Below are positions 1 through 7,095 of a stretch of 20,467 nucleotides of DNA, one piece after another. The stretch is from Pseudogracilibacillus sp037892545 (lineage in GTDB: Bacteria; Bacillota; Bacilli; Bacillales; Amphibacillaceae). The stretch lies in the NCBI RefSeq assembly GCF_037892545.1, contig NZ_JBBKBG010000038.1, positions 1 through 20,467 of the forward strand. Reading direction: 5' to 3'. The position numbers were made by a program, and so were the translations under genes. The notes below the pieces were generated by a model. That model was not told the DNA's origin and made no database searches. It was given only the letters and a program-made list of their open reading frames with translations. The first letter of the stretch is position 1, and each line of letters starts with the position of its first letter.

Positions 1-5
1 CTCAT

Positions 6-890
6 TTATTTTCCAAACCTTTGTCGAAACCCACATTTTCGGCATAATTCCTCTACCGCTTCCCGTCTTGAAAAGCCATCAACTAAATTTTGCGCTCGTT
101 CCATTTTTATAATATCTGAAAAAGAATCTTTATAAATATTCCCAAGATCAATAACACCTTCCCCATCTAAACAACAAGGAACGACCGTCCCATTCGATAA
201 AATGGCCGCTTGATTTCGCAATCCATAACAAAATCCTTTTCCGTCATCTTCTTCCTCATCCAATGACGGCCATTTAAATTCATAATCTTGATTTATATAC
301 ACACGTTCTGCAATTTGTATCCCACCACCTGGCTCTACTCGCTCCTCAATTTGATAGTCTAGATCAAATGCCTTTTCAATCATCGCGAGCAATGCACGAT
401 TTCGTTTACTTTCCGCGTTCGTCCGGTTATCTTGTGAAAGGTTCCAAAGCCTAAATGATACAATCATATTCGTCTCTTTCGTTTGTTCTTTTACAAAATC
501 AATGATTTTCTGCATATACCCTTCCCGATCAGGCAAATTATTATCATCGAAACTATGTAGGGAAAAATTCATTTGGCGAATCGCAGGCTTATTCACCAAT
601 TGCTCTCGTCGTTTTTCAATTAATGTACCATTTGTCGTAATATTTACTTTGAATCCTTTTTCAGCACTAATATCAAGCAATTCTCCGATTTTCGGATGTA
701 AAAGTGGTTCCCCTTTTACGTGTAAATTAATATAATCGGTATGTGGCTTAATTTGATCCAATCTCATCGCAAAATCTTCCGGTGAAACGAACTGCCTCGC
801 CCGAATCGTCGGCGGACAAAAACTACACGCTAAATTACATACGCTCGTAATTTCCAAATAAAATTTCTTAAACTTCTTTACCTTTTCCAT
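6..890 (-). CDS. Radical SAM/SPASM-domain protein
   Basis: This 294-residue protein has the radical SAM cluster motif CxxxCxxC (C18, C22, C25) at its N-terminus. That motif binds the [4Fe-4S] cluster which cleaves S-adenosylmethionine. The C-terminal part has C221, then an NGT turn, C239-C240, and C283/C286 in a CRKCGF context. This resembles a reduced SPASM/twitch auxiliary-cluster region with about four usable cysteines rather than the seven of a full SPASM domain. Family members mature peptides or oxidise small substrates; no precursor-peptide gene is visible nearby, so the substrate is unknown. The ATG is preceded by an AGGGGAT ribosome site about seven bases upstream. The gene is preceded on its own strand by the menA terminator, so it is probably transcribed separately. 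The stop codon lies six bases from the window edge, so downstream partners cannot be seen. Confidence 0.88.
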   Translation of the reverse strand: MEKVKKFKKFYLEITSVCNLACSFCPPTIRARQFVSPEDFAMRLDQIKPHTDYINLHVKGEPLLHPKIGELLDISAEKGFKVNITTNGTLIEKRREQLVNKPAIRQMNFSLHSFDDNNLPDREGYMQKIIDFVKEQTKETNMIVSFRLWNLSQDNRTNAESKRNRALLAMIEKAFDLDYQIEERVEPGGGIQIAERVYINQDYEFKWPSLDEEEDDGKGFCYGLRNQAAILSNGTVVPCCLDGEGVIDLGNIYKDSFSDIIKMERAQNLVDGFSRREAVEELCRKCGFRQRFGK

Positions 891-1095
891 CTATATCCCC
901 TATCATTTTTCAATATCTCTTATCCTCATTGTAGCCTATTCTATTAATTATTGTAGGATAATCGATGGTTTTAGTTATAAGTAGAAAAAGTAAACAATGA
1001 TACAGCCACCATCACTGATGTTTTCGAATTCTATGTACGACGAAATAACACTACTTTCGTACTAACTTTTCTATGAATATAGCAAATGGAGCAAA

Positions 1096-1130
1096 CAAAA
1101 AACCACCATATGAACATCATATGATGGTTT
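1096..1130 (-). terminator. Intrinsic terminator after menA
   Basis: Read on the minus strand there is a 13-bp stem (1118-1130 with 1100-1112, one G-U pair), a five-base loop and a run of six T (1096-1101). It begins 7 bases after the menA stop codon and would end the CopD-like/menA transcript before the radical SAM gene. Confidence 0.88.
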
Positions 1131-1137
1131 CCTGCAC

Positions 1138-2052
1138 TTATAAAACCCATACTGCAATTGCTAATAACAGTCCAAACGAAAGGTGATGGTATGCAGCTCT
1201 TTTCATACAAGCCTTTTCTTCTTCATCTGTTCTGAATGTCTGTAACAGTTTCCATGCAAATGGAATCGCTCCAAACGTAAGCAATACAGTCCAATGAAGT
1301 AAGCCAAATAACACAAAACAGAACATCGAAATATATATGACCATACACAAACTAGCTAACAGTCGAATCGCATTCTTCCGTCCTAGTAAAATCGCTACTG
1401 TAACACGGAAAGGCTTATCTTTTTCTATATCTCGAATATTATTCGTTAAAATCATCGTCGCAATTAACAATCCGAATACAATGGCCACCCCGATTATTTC
1501 CGTCGAAATATATCCCGTTTGAACAACATAGGATAATATCGTCACAACAACTCCTAAAAAGAGAAAGGCAATCATTTCTCCCATCGCAATTGCGGAAAAA
1601 GCGTACTTCCCGGCGGAATACTTTATTCCTGCTAGTATGCTTAATATCCCGACAAGAATAATCCATTCATGACTCATCTTCGCCAGCCATAATCCACCAA
1701 TACAAGCAATTACAGTTAAAATTGCTGCAACGATAGGAATAGCATGTAAAGCAATATAACTACTCGTATCCTCTTTATCTTCTGTCCATTTTTCTACATC
1801 TTGTCCGTGTATAAAGTCAAAATAATCGTTCAACATATTAACTACCACTTGAATAAGGACAGCTGTTATGAGAAACACGAAAAAAACGGACCATGATCCT
1901 TCACCATCTTTAAATGCAAGCCCTGTTCCGACTAAAATTGGAGTCATTGTTCCAGATAATGTGAGTGGACGAATTAATTGGAGCCATGTGCCACGATAAT
2001 AATAATCTTTCCGCACTTCCTTTTGCATCTCATGTCGCTCTATATATCCCAT
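1138..2052 (-). CDS. menA: 1,4-dihydroxy-2-naphthoate polyprenyltransferase (MenA)
   Basis: This is a UbiA-superfamily integral membrane prenyltransferase of about 304 residues. MenA joins a polyprenyl chain to 1,4-dihydroxy-2-naphthoate in menaquinone (vitamin K2) synthesis. The first Asp-rich motif is visible as NDYFDFIHGQD and the second as NNIRDIEKD; both bind Mg2+-diphosphate in this family. About eight or nine hydrophobic spans follow the usual pattern. An upstream ATG at 2073 is possible, but it has no ribosome site. AAAGGATGA sits about 8 bases before the ATG at 2052, so that start is preferred. The CopD-like gene ends only a few bases upstream of 2073, so the two are co-transcribed, from a promoter with an Fnr-like box at 2620-2635. 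Confidence 0.93.
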   Translation of the reverse strand: MGYIERHEMQKEVRKDYYYRGTWLQLIRPLTLSGTMTPILVGTGLAFKDGEGSWSVFFVFLITAVLIQVVVNMLNDYFDFIHGQDVEKWTEDKEDTSSYIALHAIPIVAAILTVIACIGGLWLAKMSHEWIILVGILSILAGIKYSAGKYAFSAIAMGEMIAFLFLGVVVTILSYVVQTGYISTEIIGVAIVFGLLIATMILTNNIRDIEKDKPFRVTVAILLGRKNAIRLLASLCMVIYISMFCFVLFGLLHWTVLLTFGAIPFAWKLLQTFRTDEEEKACMKRAAYHHLSFGLLLAIAVWVL

Positions 2053-2076
2053 TTTCATCATCCTTTCTGCCATGTT

Positions 2077-2571
2077 TTATAACAATACCATCGTATACAC
2101 TAAGATGAAAAAACAAGCTACTTCCACCGATTCTATCAACATAATCTGTCGAAAGGATCGCTGTAATAAATGACGATTTCCTCGAATCGCCTCTTCCCAA
2201 ATAACATCATTTTGTAATACGTTCATCGTATGACGATAACCGAATACGATTCCCCATAAAATCGCAAAAACTGCGACGGCAAATGCAAACAATAACTTCT
2301 GACCATAAGCAGTCGCGATTATTTGTTCCATACTACCCATTGGTCCAAAAAGCGTACCTAACAATACACCTGTGATGATAACGAGCACTCCTGCAACAGT
2401 AAAACCTATATGTGTATGTTTCATCAATATAGTTAAAAAGAAACGTTGTGTCTGAAGGGACATTTTTTGAATGAGTGGAAAGATTCCCCAACCTACGAAT
2501 AGAATACCTCCAACCCATATTATCGCGAGCAAAATATGTCCCGTTAAAAGTAACGTTCGGATCGTAATCAT
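2077..2571 (-). CDS. CopD-like four-span membrane protein
   Basis: A 164-residue protein with four hydrophobic spans at about residues 5-27, 54-75, 85-108 and 142-163. Histidines occur near span ends: H12 in GHILLAIIWVGG, the HTH pair at the start of span 2, and an RH after span 3. The GHxxxAxxWxGG type first helix is typical of the CopD/DUF2269/HemJ-like group of small membrane proteins, some of which bind haem or copper. I could not assign a precise family. It is the first gene of an operon with menA, which suggests a role in the respiratory membrane rather than copper resistance itself. A strong AAGGAGG ribosome site lies 8 bases before the ATG. Confidence 0.7.
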   Translation of the reverse strand: MITIRTLLLTGHILLAIIWVGGILFVGWGIFPLIQKMSLQTQRFFLTILMKHTHIGFTVAGVLVIITGVLLGTLFGPMGSMEQIIATAYGQKLLFAFAVAVFAILWGIVFGYRHTMNVLQNDVIWEEAIRGNRHLLQRSFRQIMLIESVEVACFFILVYTMVLL

Positions 2572-2592
2572 TGTATATCCCTCCTTACTTTC

Positions 2593-2598
2593 ATTTTA
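2593..2598 (-). promoter_or_regulatory. -10 box of the CopD-like/menA operon
   Basis: TAAAAT on the minus strand, about 22 bases before the CopD-like start codon. No good -35 box is present at the usual distance. The Fnr-like palindrome at 2620-2635 covers that position, centred 41.5 bases before the predicted start of transcription near 2586. This is the arrangement of a class II activated promoter. Confidence 0.6.
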
Positions 2599-2619
2599 CT
2601 CCTGTCATCTTATAAAAGA

Positions 2620-2635
2620 TGTGACGTAGGTCATA
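2620..2635. promoter_or_regulatory. Fnr/Crp-type operator before CopD-like/menA
   Basis: TGTGACGTAGGTCATA matches the Crp/Fnr consensus TGTGA-N6-TCACA at 9 of 10 conserved positions. Read on the other strand its core is TGACCTACGTCA, identical at 11 of 12 positions to the core of the box at 4599-4612, beside the Crp/Fnr gene of this window. Activation by that regulator is inferred. Confidence 0.65.
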
Positions 2636-2654
2636 TTTTGGAACATTTTCGCAT

Positions 2655-2705
2655 AAAAAAACGTGATTTGTTTCAACCATTCGGTCTCCTCCAAATCACG
2701 TTTTA
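2655..2705 (-). terminator. Intrinsic terminator after the esterase gene
   Basis: A 10-bp perfect stem (2661-2670 with 2692-2701, extended by A-T pairs) with a 21-base loop, followed on the minus strand by seven T (2655-2661). It lies about 45 bases after the esterase stop codon and insulates the CopD-like/menA promoter just downstream. Confidence 0.85.
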
Positions 2706-2749
2706 TTCATGTTGGTACCATCCACTACTTTTTGAAAAGTAAACTAGCA

Positions 2750-3781
2750 TTAATGATCGTCGCCTTCTTCCATTCCATAAGTATCGATGAATTGTATCGT
2801 CTTATTTAAATTTTCCTTTGCTTCATCTGTTAAAAAATTAAATTGATATTCGTGTGGAATCTCCCCTACTCCTTCATCAAACAACAGTATATCTACCGGA
2901 ACCCCCACAGTTTCTAATGCTTCCTGCAATGCTTTTCCTTGTTCGGGAAAAGAAAAGGAGTTGCCATCGGTAATATAAGTTGGAGGAAAGTTTTCTGTTA
3001 CAAATGGCACGACAGATCCTTCCACTAAAAGTTCACTCGTTTTCCAATTTCGCGTTCCAATAAATGCACGCGAAACAGTATTCACAAAAAATTTCATAAA
3101 TAAACTATCTGACTGTACATCTTTCATTTGTTGTAAATCAACTGGACCACTAAATGATAAAAAAGTACGTATGGTGGATGATGGTACAGATTGTTCTATA
3201 TTCATTTCCTTTGCATAAGCCTCATTTGTTTGCAATGCAACATATTGTCCAGCAATTTGCGCCCCGGCAGAGTCACCGCCGAACGATAGATTCGATATAT
3301 CAAGCATTGGAAAATCCTTGCTCTGATTAGAAATAAACGTATATACATCGTCCAATTGTTTAATTTGCCCTGGATATTGTAAAGAAGGTGCTGTTTCATA
3401 ATCGATAGCGACTACGGCAACACCATTATACGCAGCAATATATGTCGCAAACTCCTCGACTCCTTCTTTATTTCCTGAAACAAACCCACCACCATGTAAC
3501 CAAATTAATACTGGTACACTATCTTTGGCATTTTTCGGATAGTAAATGTCCAACGTATTATTTTTATAAGAAGATGGATATGTAATATCTTTCAAACTTT
3601 GAACTTTGGAAGATGCTTCCATAAACATTTCCTCGTCGGAAATAACGATTGGTTGATCAAACATCTTTTGAATTATATACACTCCAGGTTTAACAGATAC
3701 AGTAAATGCAAGGACACCTATCATTAATACGAACATAAAACATCCAATTATTCCTAATACAATCTTCCAAAATAATCTCAT
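2750..3781 (-). CDS. Membrane-anchored alpha/beta hydrolase (carboxylesterase-like)
   Basis: A 343-residue protein with a single N-terminal hydrophobic span (about residues 5-28) followed by an alpha/beta-hydrolase domain. The oxyanion-hole motif is visible as HGGGF. The nucleophile elbow is GGDSAGAQ, with serine as nucleophile. A late histidine in an IPHEYQF context is the likely catalytic base, and the Asp of TDGNSFSFP is a candidate acid. This is the hormone-sensitive-lipase/BD-FAE type of esterase that acts on short acyl esters; the natural substrate is unknown. The span suggests an active site on the outer membrane face. Two ATG codons lie two codons apart (3787 and 3781). AGGG is 9 bases before the second and only 3 before the first, so the second is chosen. 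Confidence 0.82.
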   Translation of the reverse strand: MRLFWKIVLGIIGCFMFVLMIGVLAFTVSVKPGVYIIQKMFDQPIVISDEEMFMEASSKVQSLKDITYPSSYKNNTLDIYYPKNAKDSVPVLIWLHGGGFVSGNKEGVEEFATYIAAYNGVAVVAIDYETAPSLQYPGQIKQLDDVYTFISNQSKDFPMLDISNLSFGGDSAGAQIAGQYVALQTNEAYAKEMNIEQSVPSSTIRTFLSFSGPVDLQQMKDVQSDSLFMKFFVNTVSRAFIGTRNWKTSELLVEGSVVPFVTENFPPTYITDGNSFSFPEQGKALQEALETVGVPVDILLFDEGVGEIPHEYQFNFLTDEAKENLNKTIQFIDTYGMEEGDDH

Positions 3782-3813
3782 GTACATGCACCCTATTCCT
3801 ATCTATTAATCTA

Positions 3814-3842
3814 AGTATAGATTTCCTAAAAGAAAGGTGCAA
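3814..3842 (-). promoter_or_regulatory. Sigma-A promoter of the esterase gene
   Basis: TTGCAC (3837-3842), a 17-base spacer and TATACT (3814-3819) on the minus strand, 33 bases before the chosen start. It lies in the short gap after the Crp/Fnr gene, where no terminator is visible, so some read-through from the regulator is possible. Confidence 0.7.
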
Positions 3843-3849
3843 TAACGTA

Positions 3850-4545
3850 CTACATTTCCTCTAAAGAAATTGCCTGTAATGTCTCGACATCAAAAATGCT
3901 CACCTTCCTATGCCCTTCTTGTTTTATAATGCCTTGCTTCTGAAATTTCGTCATTCTTCGACTAATTGTCTCTTGTGTCGTTCCTAAATAAGAGGCTAAA
4001 TCTCGCTTCGTTACTGGTAAAATAATGTTGGTGCTCTGTTGTTTGTCCATTAGATCCAATAAATAACTAGCTATTCGCGCCTCTACATCTTTCACACTTA
4101 ATTCCCCAATTAATTTATCTGCCGCATCTAATCTTTGACTAAATTGTTCTAAAATTTTCAATGCAATAGTCGGATATTCCTTCATTAACTGTTGCATTTT
4201 ATCCCGATGAATCATACAAATATTCGTCTTTTCTAATGCTTCCGCATACGTCTCCAATGTCTTTTCAGTAAATAATGCTAATTCCCCAAAAAATTCCCCC
4301 GGTTCTAATATACGTAATACTTGTTCTTTCCCAGACTCAAATAACTGATAAATTTTCACCCGACCAATATGGACGATATATAAATATTCTAAAGGGTCCC
4401 AAGCTTGGTAAATAATATCCCCTTTGACATACGTATGATGTTTACTAATTTCAGCAATTTTCACCATTTCATCGATTGCTAAATGATTAAAAAAAGGTAC
4501 TTTCGCTACACATAATTGTGACACATTAGGATGATTACAAGCCAT
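3850..4545 (-). CDS. Crp/Fnr-family transcriptional regulator
   Basis: A 231-residue regulator with an N-terminal cyclic-nucleotide-binding-type beta-roll (about residues 15-125), a long dimer helix (about 126-160) and a C-terminal winged helix-turn-helix (about 165-225). The recognition helix reads TTQETISRRM and contains the E-x2-S-R pattern (E192, S195, R196) by which Fnr reads TTGA-type half-sites. C3, H5 and C12 lie at the extreme N-terminus and C110 in the beta-roll, so an Fe-S cluster, metal or thiol sensor is possible but unproven. The reading frame is open to 4584, but a perfect AGGAGG before the ATG at 4545 sets the start. It is divergent from the HMA/ATPase genes and shares an Fnr-like box with them, which implies autoregulation. 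Confidence 0.9.
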   Translation of the reverse strand: MACNHPNVSQLCVAKVPFFNHLAIDEMVKIAEISKHHTYVKGDIIYQAWDPLEYLYIVHIGRVKIYQLFESGKEQVLRILEPGEFFGELALFTEKTLETYAEALEKTNICMIHRDKMQQLMKEYPTIALKILEQFSQRLDAADKLIGELSVKDVEARIASYLLDLMDKQQSTNIILPVTKRDLASYLGTTQETISRRMTKFQKQGIIKQEGHRKVSIFDVETLQAISLEEM

Positions 4546-4570
4546 TTTACTTCCTCCTATTCTAATTCCC

Positions 4571-4576
4571 ATTATA
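4571..4576 (-). promoter_or_regulatory. -10 box of the Crp/Fnr gene
   Basis: Consensus TATAAT on the minus strand with only a weak -35. The Fnr-like palindrome at 4599-4612 is centred about 41.5 bases before the predicted transcription start near 4564, consistent with positive autoregulation. Confidence 0.65.
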
Positions 4577-4598
4577 CCAAACAACTCAAATAGAAATA

Positions 4599-4612
4599 TT
4601 GACCTACATCAA
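4599..4612. promoter_or_regulatory. Fnr-type operator shared by divergent promoters
   Basis: TTGACCTACATCAA matches the Fnr palindrome TTGAT-N4-ATCAA at 9 of 10 positions. Its centre (4605.5) is about 41.5 bases from the predicted starts of both divergent transcripts, near 4564 and 4647, so one bound dimer could activate both. Confidence 0.75.
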
Positions 4613-4634
4613 TGTAAGGAAAATGGTTCCTACC

Positions 4635-4640
4635 TATACT
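4635..4640 (+). promoter_or_regulatory. -10 box of the HMA/ATPase operon
   Basis: TATACT on the plus strand, 33 bases before the HMA start codon. There is no -35 consensus at the normal distance; the Fnr-type box takes its place, which suggests dependence on the activator. Confidence 0.6.
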
Positions 4641-4673
4641 ATAAGTAGAACATAAATAAAGGAGAAGATAAAT

Positions 4674-4895
4674 ATGAAAAAACTAGAATTAACATTAGAA
4701 ACCTTAAGCTGTCCATCTTGTGTAAAACGCATTGAAGGAACATTAAACAAAACAGAAGGCATCAAACATCCACGTGTACTCTTTCATTCCAGTAAAGTGA
4801 AGGTACAATTCGATGAATCCATTATATCAGCAGAGGACATTTCAACCATCGTTGAAAAATTAGGGTTTCCAATCACCCATAAAAAGATAGCTTAA
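4674..4895 (+). CDS. Small heavy-metal-associated (HMA) domain protein
   Basis: A single HMA domain of 73 residues, the length of CopZ-type metal chaperones. The metal-binding CxxC is C13-P-S-C16. The preceding residues are LETLS rather than the GMTC context of classic copper chaperones, so copper is not assured. The remainder fits the babbabb fold. It probably delivers metal to, or takes it from, the P1B ATPase encoded 71 bases downstream, which lacks its own N-terminal HMA domain. The start has a GGAG ribosome site. Expression probably depends on the Fnr-type box at 4599-4612. The pair looks like a transporter with a detached chaperone domain. Confidence 0.85.
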   Translation: MKKLELTLETLSCPSCVKRIEGTLNKTEGIKHPRVLFHSSKVKVQFDESIISAEDISTIVEKLGFPITHKKIA

Positions 4896-4897
4896 TG

Positions 4898-4943
4898 AAA
4901 AAATCAAGGTTAGGGCTATAACTAATCTGTCCCAACCTTGATT
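4898..4943. other. Intercistronic hairpin between HMA and ATPase genes
   Basis: A 10-bp perfect stem (4902-4911 with 4934-4943), then a bulged A and three further G-C pairs, closing a 15-base loop. It has no T run on the plus strand, so it need not end that transcript; it could be an RNA-stability or processing element that sets unequal HMA and ATPase levels. On the minus strand it is followed by six T and resembles a terminator, although no minus-strand gene precedes it. Confidence 0.6.
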
Positions 4944-4966
4944 CATCAAAGAAAGAAGGGAAATAA

Positions 4967-6856
4967 ATGAAAAAAATTCAACTCGTATGGATATCTGGAC
5001 TGTTATTGCTCCTTGCTCTCATTTGTCATATGTTTGATTTCGCCCTCTTAAAAAATAGCGCACTTCTTTTAGCGACTTTTATTGCGGGAGCTACGACTGC
5101 AAAAACAGCTTTTCAAACAATAAAAATGAAAGCGTTCAGTATCGAGTTATTAGTAACGATTGCAGTTATTGGAGCACTTTTTATCGGTGAATATGTAGAA
5201 GCTGCTGCCGTGACATTTCTATTTTTATTCGGTTCTTATTTAGAAGCGAGATCATTAGAAAAAACACGTGCCTCCTTACAAACATTATTAGATATGAGTC
5301 CTTTAGAAGCTACCTTCATTAAAAATGGCGAAAAAACAATACTTCCTATCAAGGAAATTCATGAAGGAGATATCCTCGCCATTCAATCTGGTGAAAAAGT
5401 GGCTGTCGATGGAAAAATCATTTCCGGTCAAGCGAGCATAAACGAAGCGACGATTACAGGTGAATCTGTTCCAAAAAACAAAACGACAGAAGACTATGTG
5501 TTCAGTGGTACTATGATTGACCAAGGATATATTGAAATAATCGCTGAAAAAGTTGGAGACGATACAACATTCGCCAAAATTATCGAACTTGTAGAAGAAG
5601 CACAGGAAACGAAAGCAACAACGCAAAAATTTCTGGAAAGGTTTGCCAATATATACACACCTAGCATTATAGTATTGTCTTTATTCGTCTTACTTTTCAC
5701 CAAAAACATTGAATTAACCTTAACTTTTCTCGTCATTGCATGTCCAGGTGCATTAGTCATTTCTGCCCCTGTTTCACTCGTCGCTGGTATTGGAAACGGC
5801 GCACGGAAAGGGACATTAATTAAAGGTGGAGAAGTAATGGAAAATCTCGCGGAGGTAGATGTAGTCGTTTTTGATAAAACGGGAACTTTAACAGAAGGAA
5901 AACCTTCCATTACCAACATTCAGACATATGGCATCGATGAAAACAGCTTATTAAAAATGGCGGCAGAAGCGGAAGTTATTTCAGAACACCATTTAGGACG
6001 CACAATTGTTCAAGAAGCAAAAAAACGGCATATTCCATTAGAAAAAGAGCCAAGCCATTTCAACATCGTAAAAGGCCATGGATTACACGCAACATTAGAT
6101 GGCCAACATGTGGTTATCGGAAATCGGCAATTAGTAAGGGACCAACAAATAAACATACACAACCACATTGAAAATGACGCCATACAACAAGAAAAGGCCG
6201 GAAATACTGTCATATTTGTCGCAATCGACCAGACGGTTAGAGGAATTATTTCTATTAAAGATAAAGTGAAATTAGAAGCAAAAACGGCGATAGAACGATT
6301 AAAACATAACGGTATAAAACAAACAATCATGCTTACAGGAGACAACCGACATACAGCCGAGCAAGTTGCTACACCACTACACATCGATACAGTGCACGCT
6401 GAAATGTTACCTGAAGACAAAGTGTTGTTTGTGAAGCAATTAAAAGAAAAAGGGTATCGTGTTGCAATGGTCGGTGATGGTATTAACGACGCACCAGCAC
6501 TTGCTTTAGCAGACGTCGGACTTGCGATGGGTATTGCAGGAACAGATGTTGCAATGGAAACCGCGGATGTCGTCTTAATGAATGATCAGTTACATGCGAT
6601 TCCGTCTGCTATTTCTCTAGCGAAGGCAACCGTAAAAAATATGCAACAAAATATGTTTTTTGCCGTCGGAACGGTCATCTTACTGTTAATTGGTGTGTTA
6701 CTAGGAAAAGTATTTTTAGCATCAGGTATGCTCATTCACGAACTTAGCGTATTAGCTGTCGTGCTCAACGCATTACGACTTATCCGCTTCAACGACAAAC
6801 GAAACAAACATATTCATACGGCACCGCCAACAATCGAAGTACAATCAAATGGGTAA
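4967..6856 (+). CDS. P1B-type heavy-metal ATPase with variant CPG motif
   Basis: A 629-residue metal-transporting P-type ATPase. TGES (164-167) marks the actuator domain, DKTGT marks the phosphorylated aspartate D303, and GDGINDAP (503-510) closes the P domain. About eight membrane spans are expected: four before the actuator domain, two between it and D303, and two at the end. There is no N-terminal HMA domain; that role probably falls to the upstream gene. Three key positions deviate. The helix-6 metal motif is CPG (259-261) instead of CPC. The nucleotide-domain HP is HH (341-342). The last helix carries H591-E592 in a HELSV context, recalling the HEGxT motif of P1B-4 (Co/Fe-type) pumps. 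TDVAMETADVVLM is Zn/Cd-pump-like. The substrate is therefore uncertain; a divalent cation such as Fe, Co or Zn is my inference. The operon is probably controlled by the Fnr-like regulator. Confidence 0.9.
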   Translation: MKKIQLVWISGLLLLLALICHMFDFALLKNSALLLATFIAGATTAKTAFQTIKMKAFSIELLVTIAVIGALFIGEYVEAAAVTFLFLFGSYLEARSLEKTRASLQTLLDMSPLEATFIKNGEKTILPIKEIHEGDILAIQSGEKVAVDGKIISGQASINEATITGESVPKNKTTEDYVFSGTMIDQGYIEIIAEKVGDDTTFAKIIELVEEAQETKATTQKFLERFANIYTPSIIVLSLFVLLFTKNIELTLTFLVIACPGALVISAPVSLVAGIGNGARKGTLIKGGEVMENLAEVDVVVFDKTGTLTEGKPSITNIQTYGIDENSLLKMAAEAEVISEHHLGRTIVQEAKKRHIPLEKEPSHFNIVKGHGLHATLDGQHVVIGNRQLVRDQQINIHNHIENDAIQQEKAGNTVIFVAIDQTVRGIISIKDKVKLEAKTAIERLKHNGIKQTIMLTGDNRHTAEQVATPLHIDTVHAEMLPEDKVLFVKQLKEKGYRVAMVGDGINDAPALALADVGLAMGIAGTDVAMETADVVLMNDQLHAIPSAISLAKATVKNMQQNMFFAVGTVILLLIGVLLGKVFLASGMLIHELSVLAVVLNALRLIRFNDKRNKHIHTAPPTIEVQSNG

Positions 6857-6890
6857 ATACACCTTAGAATCGTCCCTCACATCCACGCAA

Positions 6891-6915
6891 CGCTTGTTCT
6901 ATATAAAAACAAGCG
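6891..6915 (+). other. Hairpin after the ATPase gene
   Basis: An 8-bp perfect stem (6891-6898 with 6908-6915) around a 9-base AT loop, 35 bases after the ATPase stop codon. No T run follows. It may protect the 3' end upstream of the true terminator. Confidence 0.4.
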
Positions 6916-6934
6916 CCCTTACAGCACTAAAAAT

Positions 6935-6970
6935 ATAAGCAGAGGAGATAATTTTCCTCTGCTTATTTTT
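6935..6970 (+). terminator. Intrinsic terminator of the HMA/ATPase operon
   Basis: AAGCAGAGGA (6937-6946) pairs perfectly with 6955-6964, with extra A-T pairs at the base and an 8-base loop. Five T follow on the plus strand. Confidence 0.88.
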
Positions 6971-7095
6971 CGAAATATTACACGATAAAAGTTATTTCTT
7001 CGACAATAACCTTCATCCTTTTACTGACAAATTATACAAATAATATCTTTTAAGCTATGATAAAACTATGCAACATTAGATAGAGGAGGGAAGCT

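Noticed and set aside
928..956. TACAAT as a -10 box for the radical SAM gene
   Set aside because: The hexamer 17 bases upstream does not resemble a -35, and other AT-rich matches are equally good, so no promoter is called.
4546..4584. Extension of the Crp/Fnr frame to an ATG at 4584
   Set aside because: The extra 13 residues overlap the -10 box and the ribosome site; the perfect AGGAGG points to the ATG at 4545.
4902..4943. Transcription terminator between HMA and ATPase genes on the plus strand
   Set aside because: The stem is strong but is followed by CATCAAAG rather than a T run, so it was listed only as a hairpin.
5303..6420. Three minus-strand open frames opposite the metal ATPase gene
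   Set aside because: The plus-strand frame encodes all P-type ATPase motifs over the same bases; the antisense frames have no recognisable domain.
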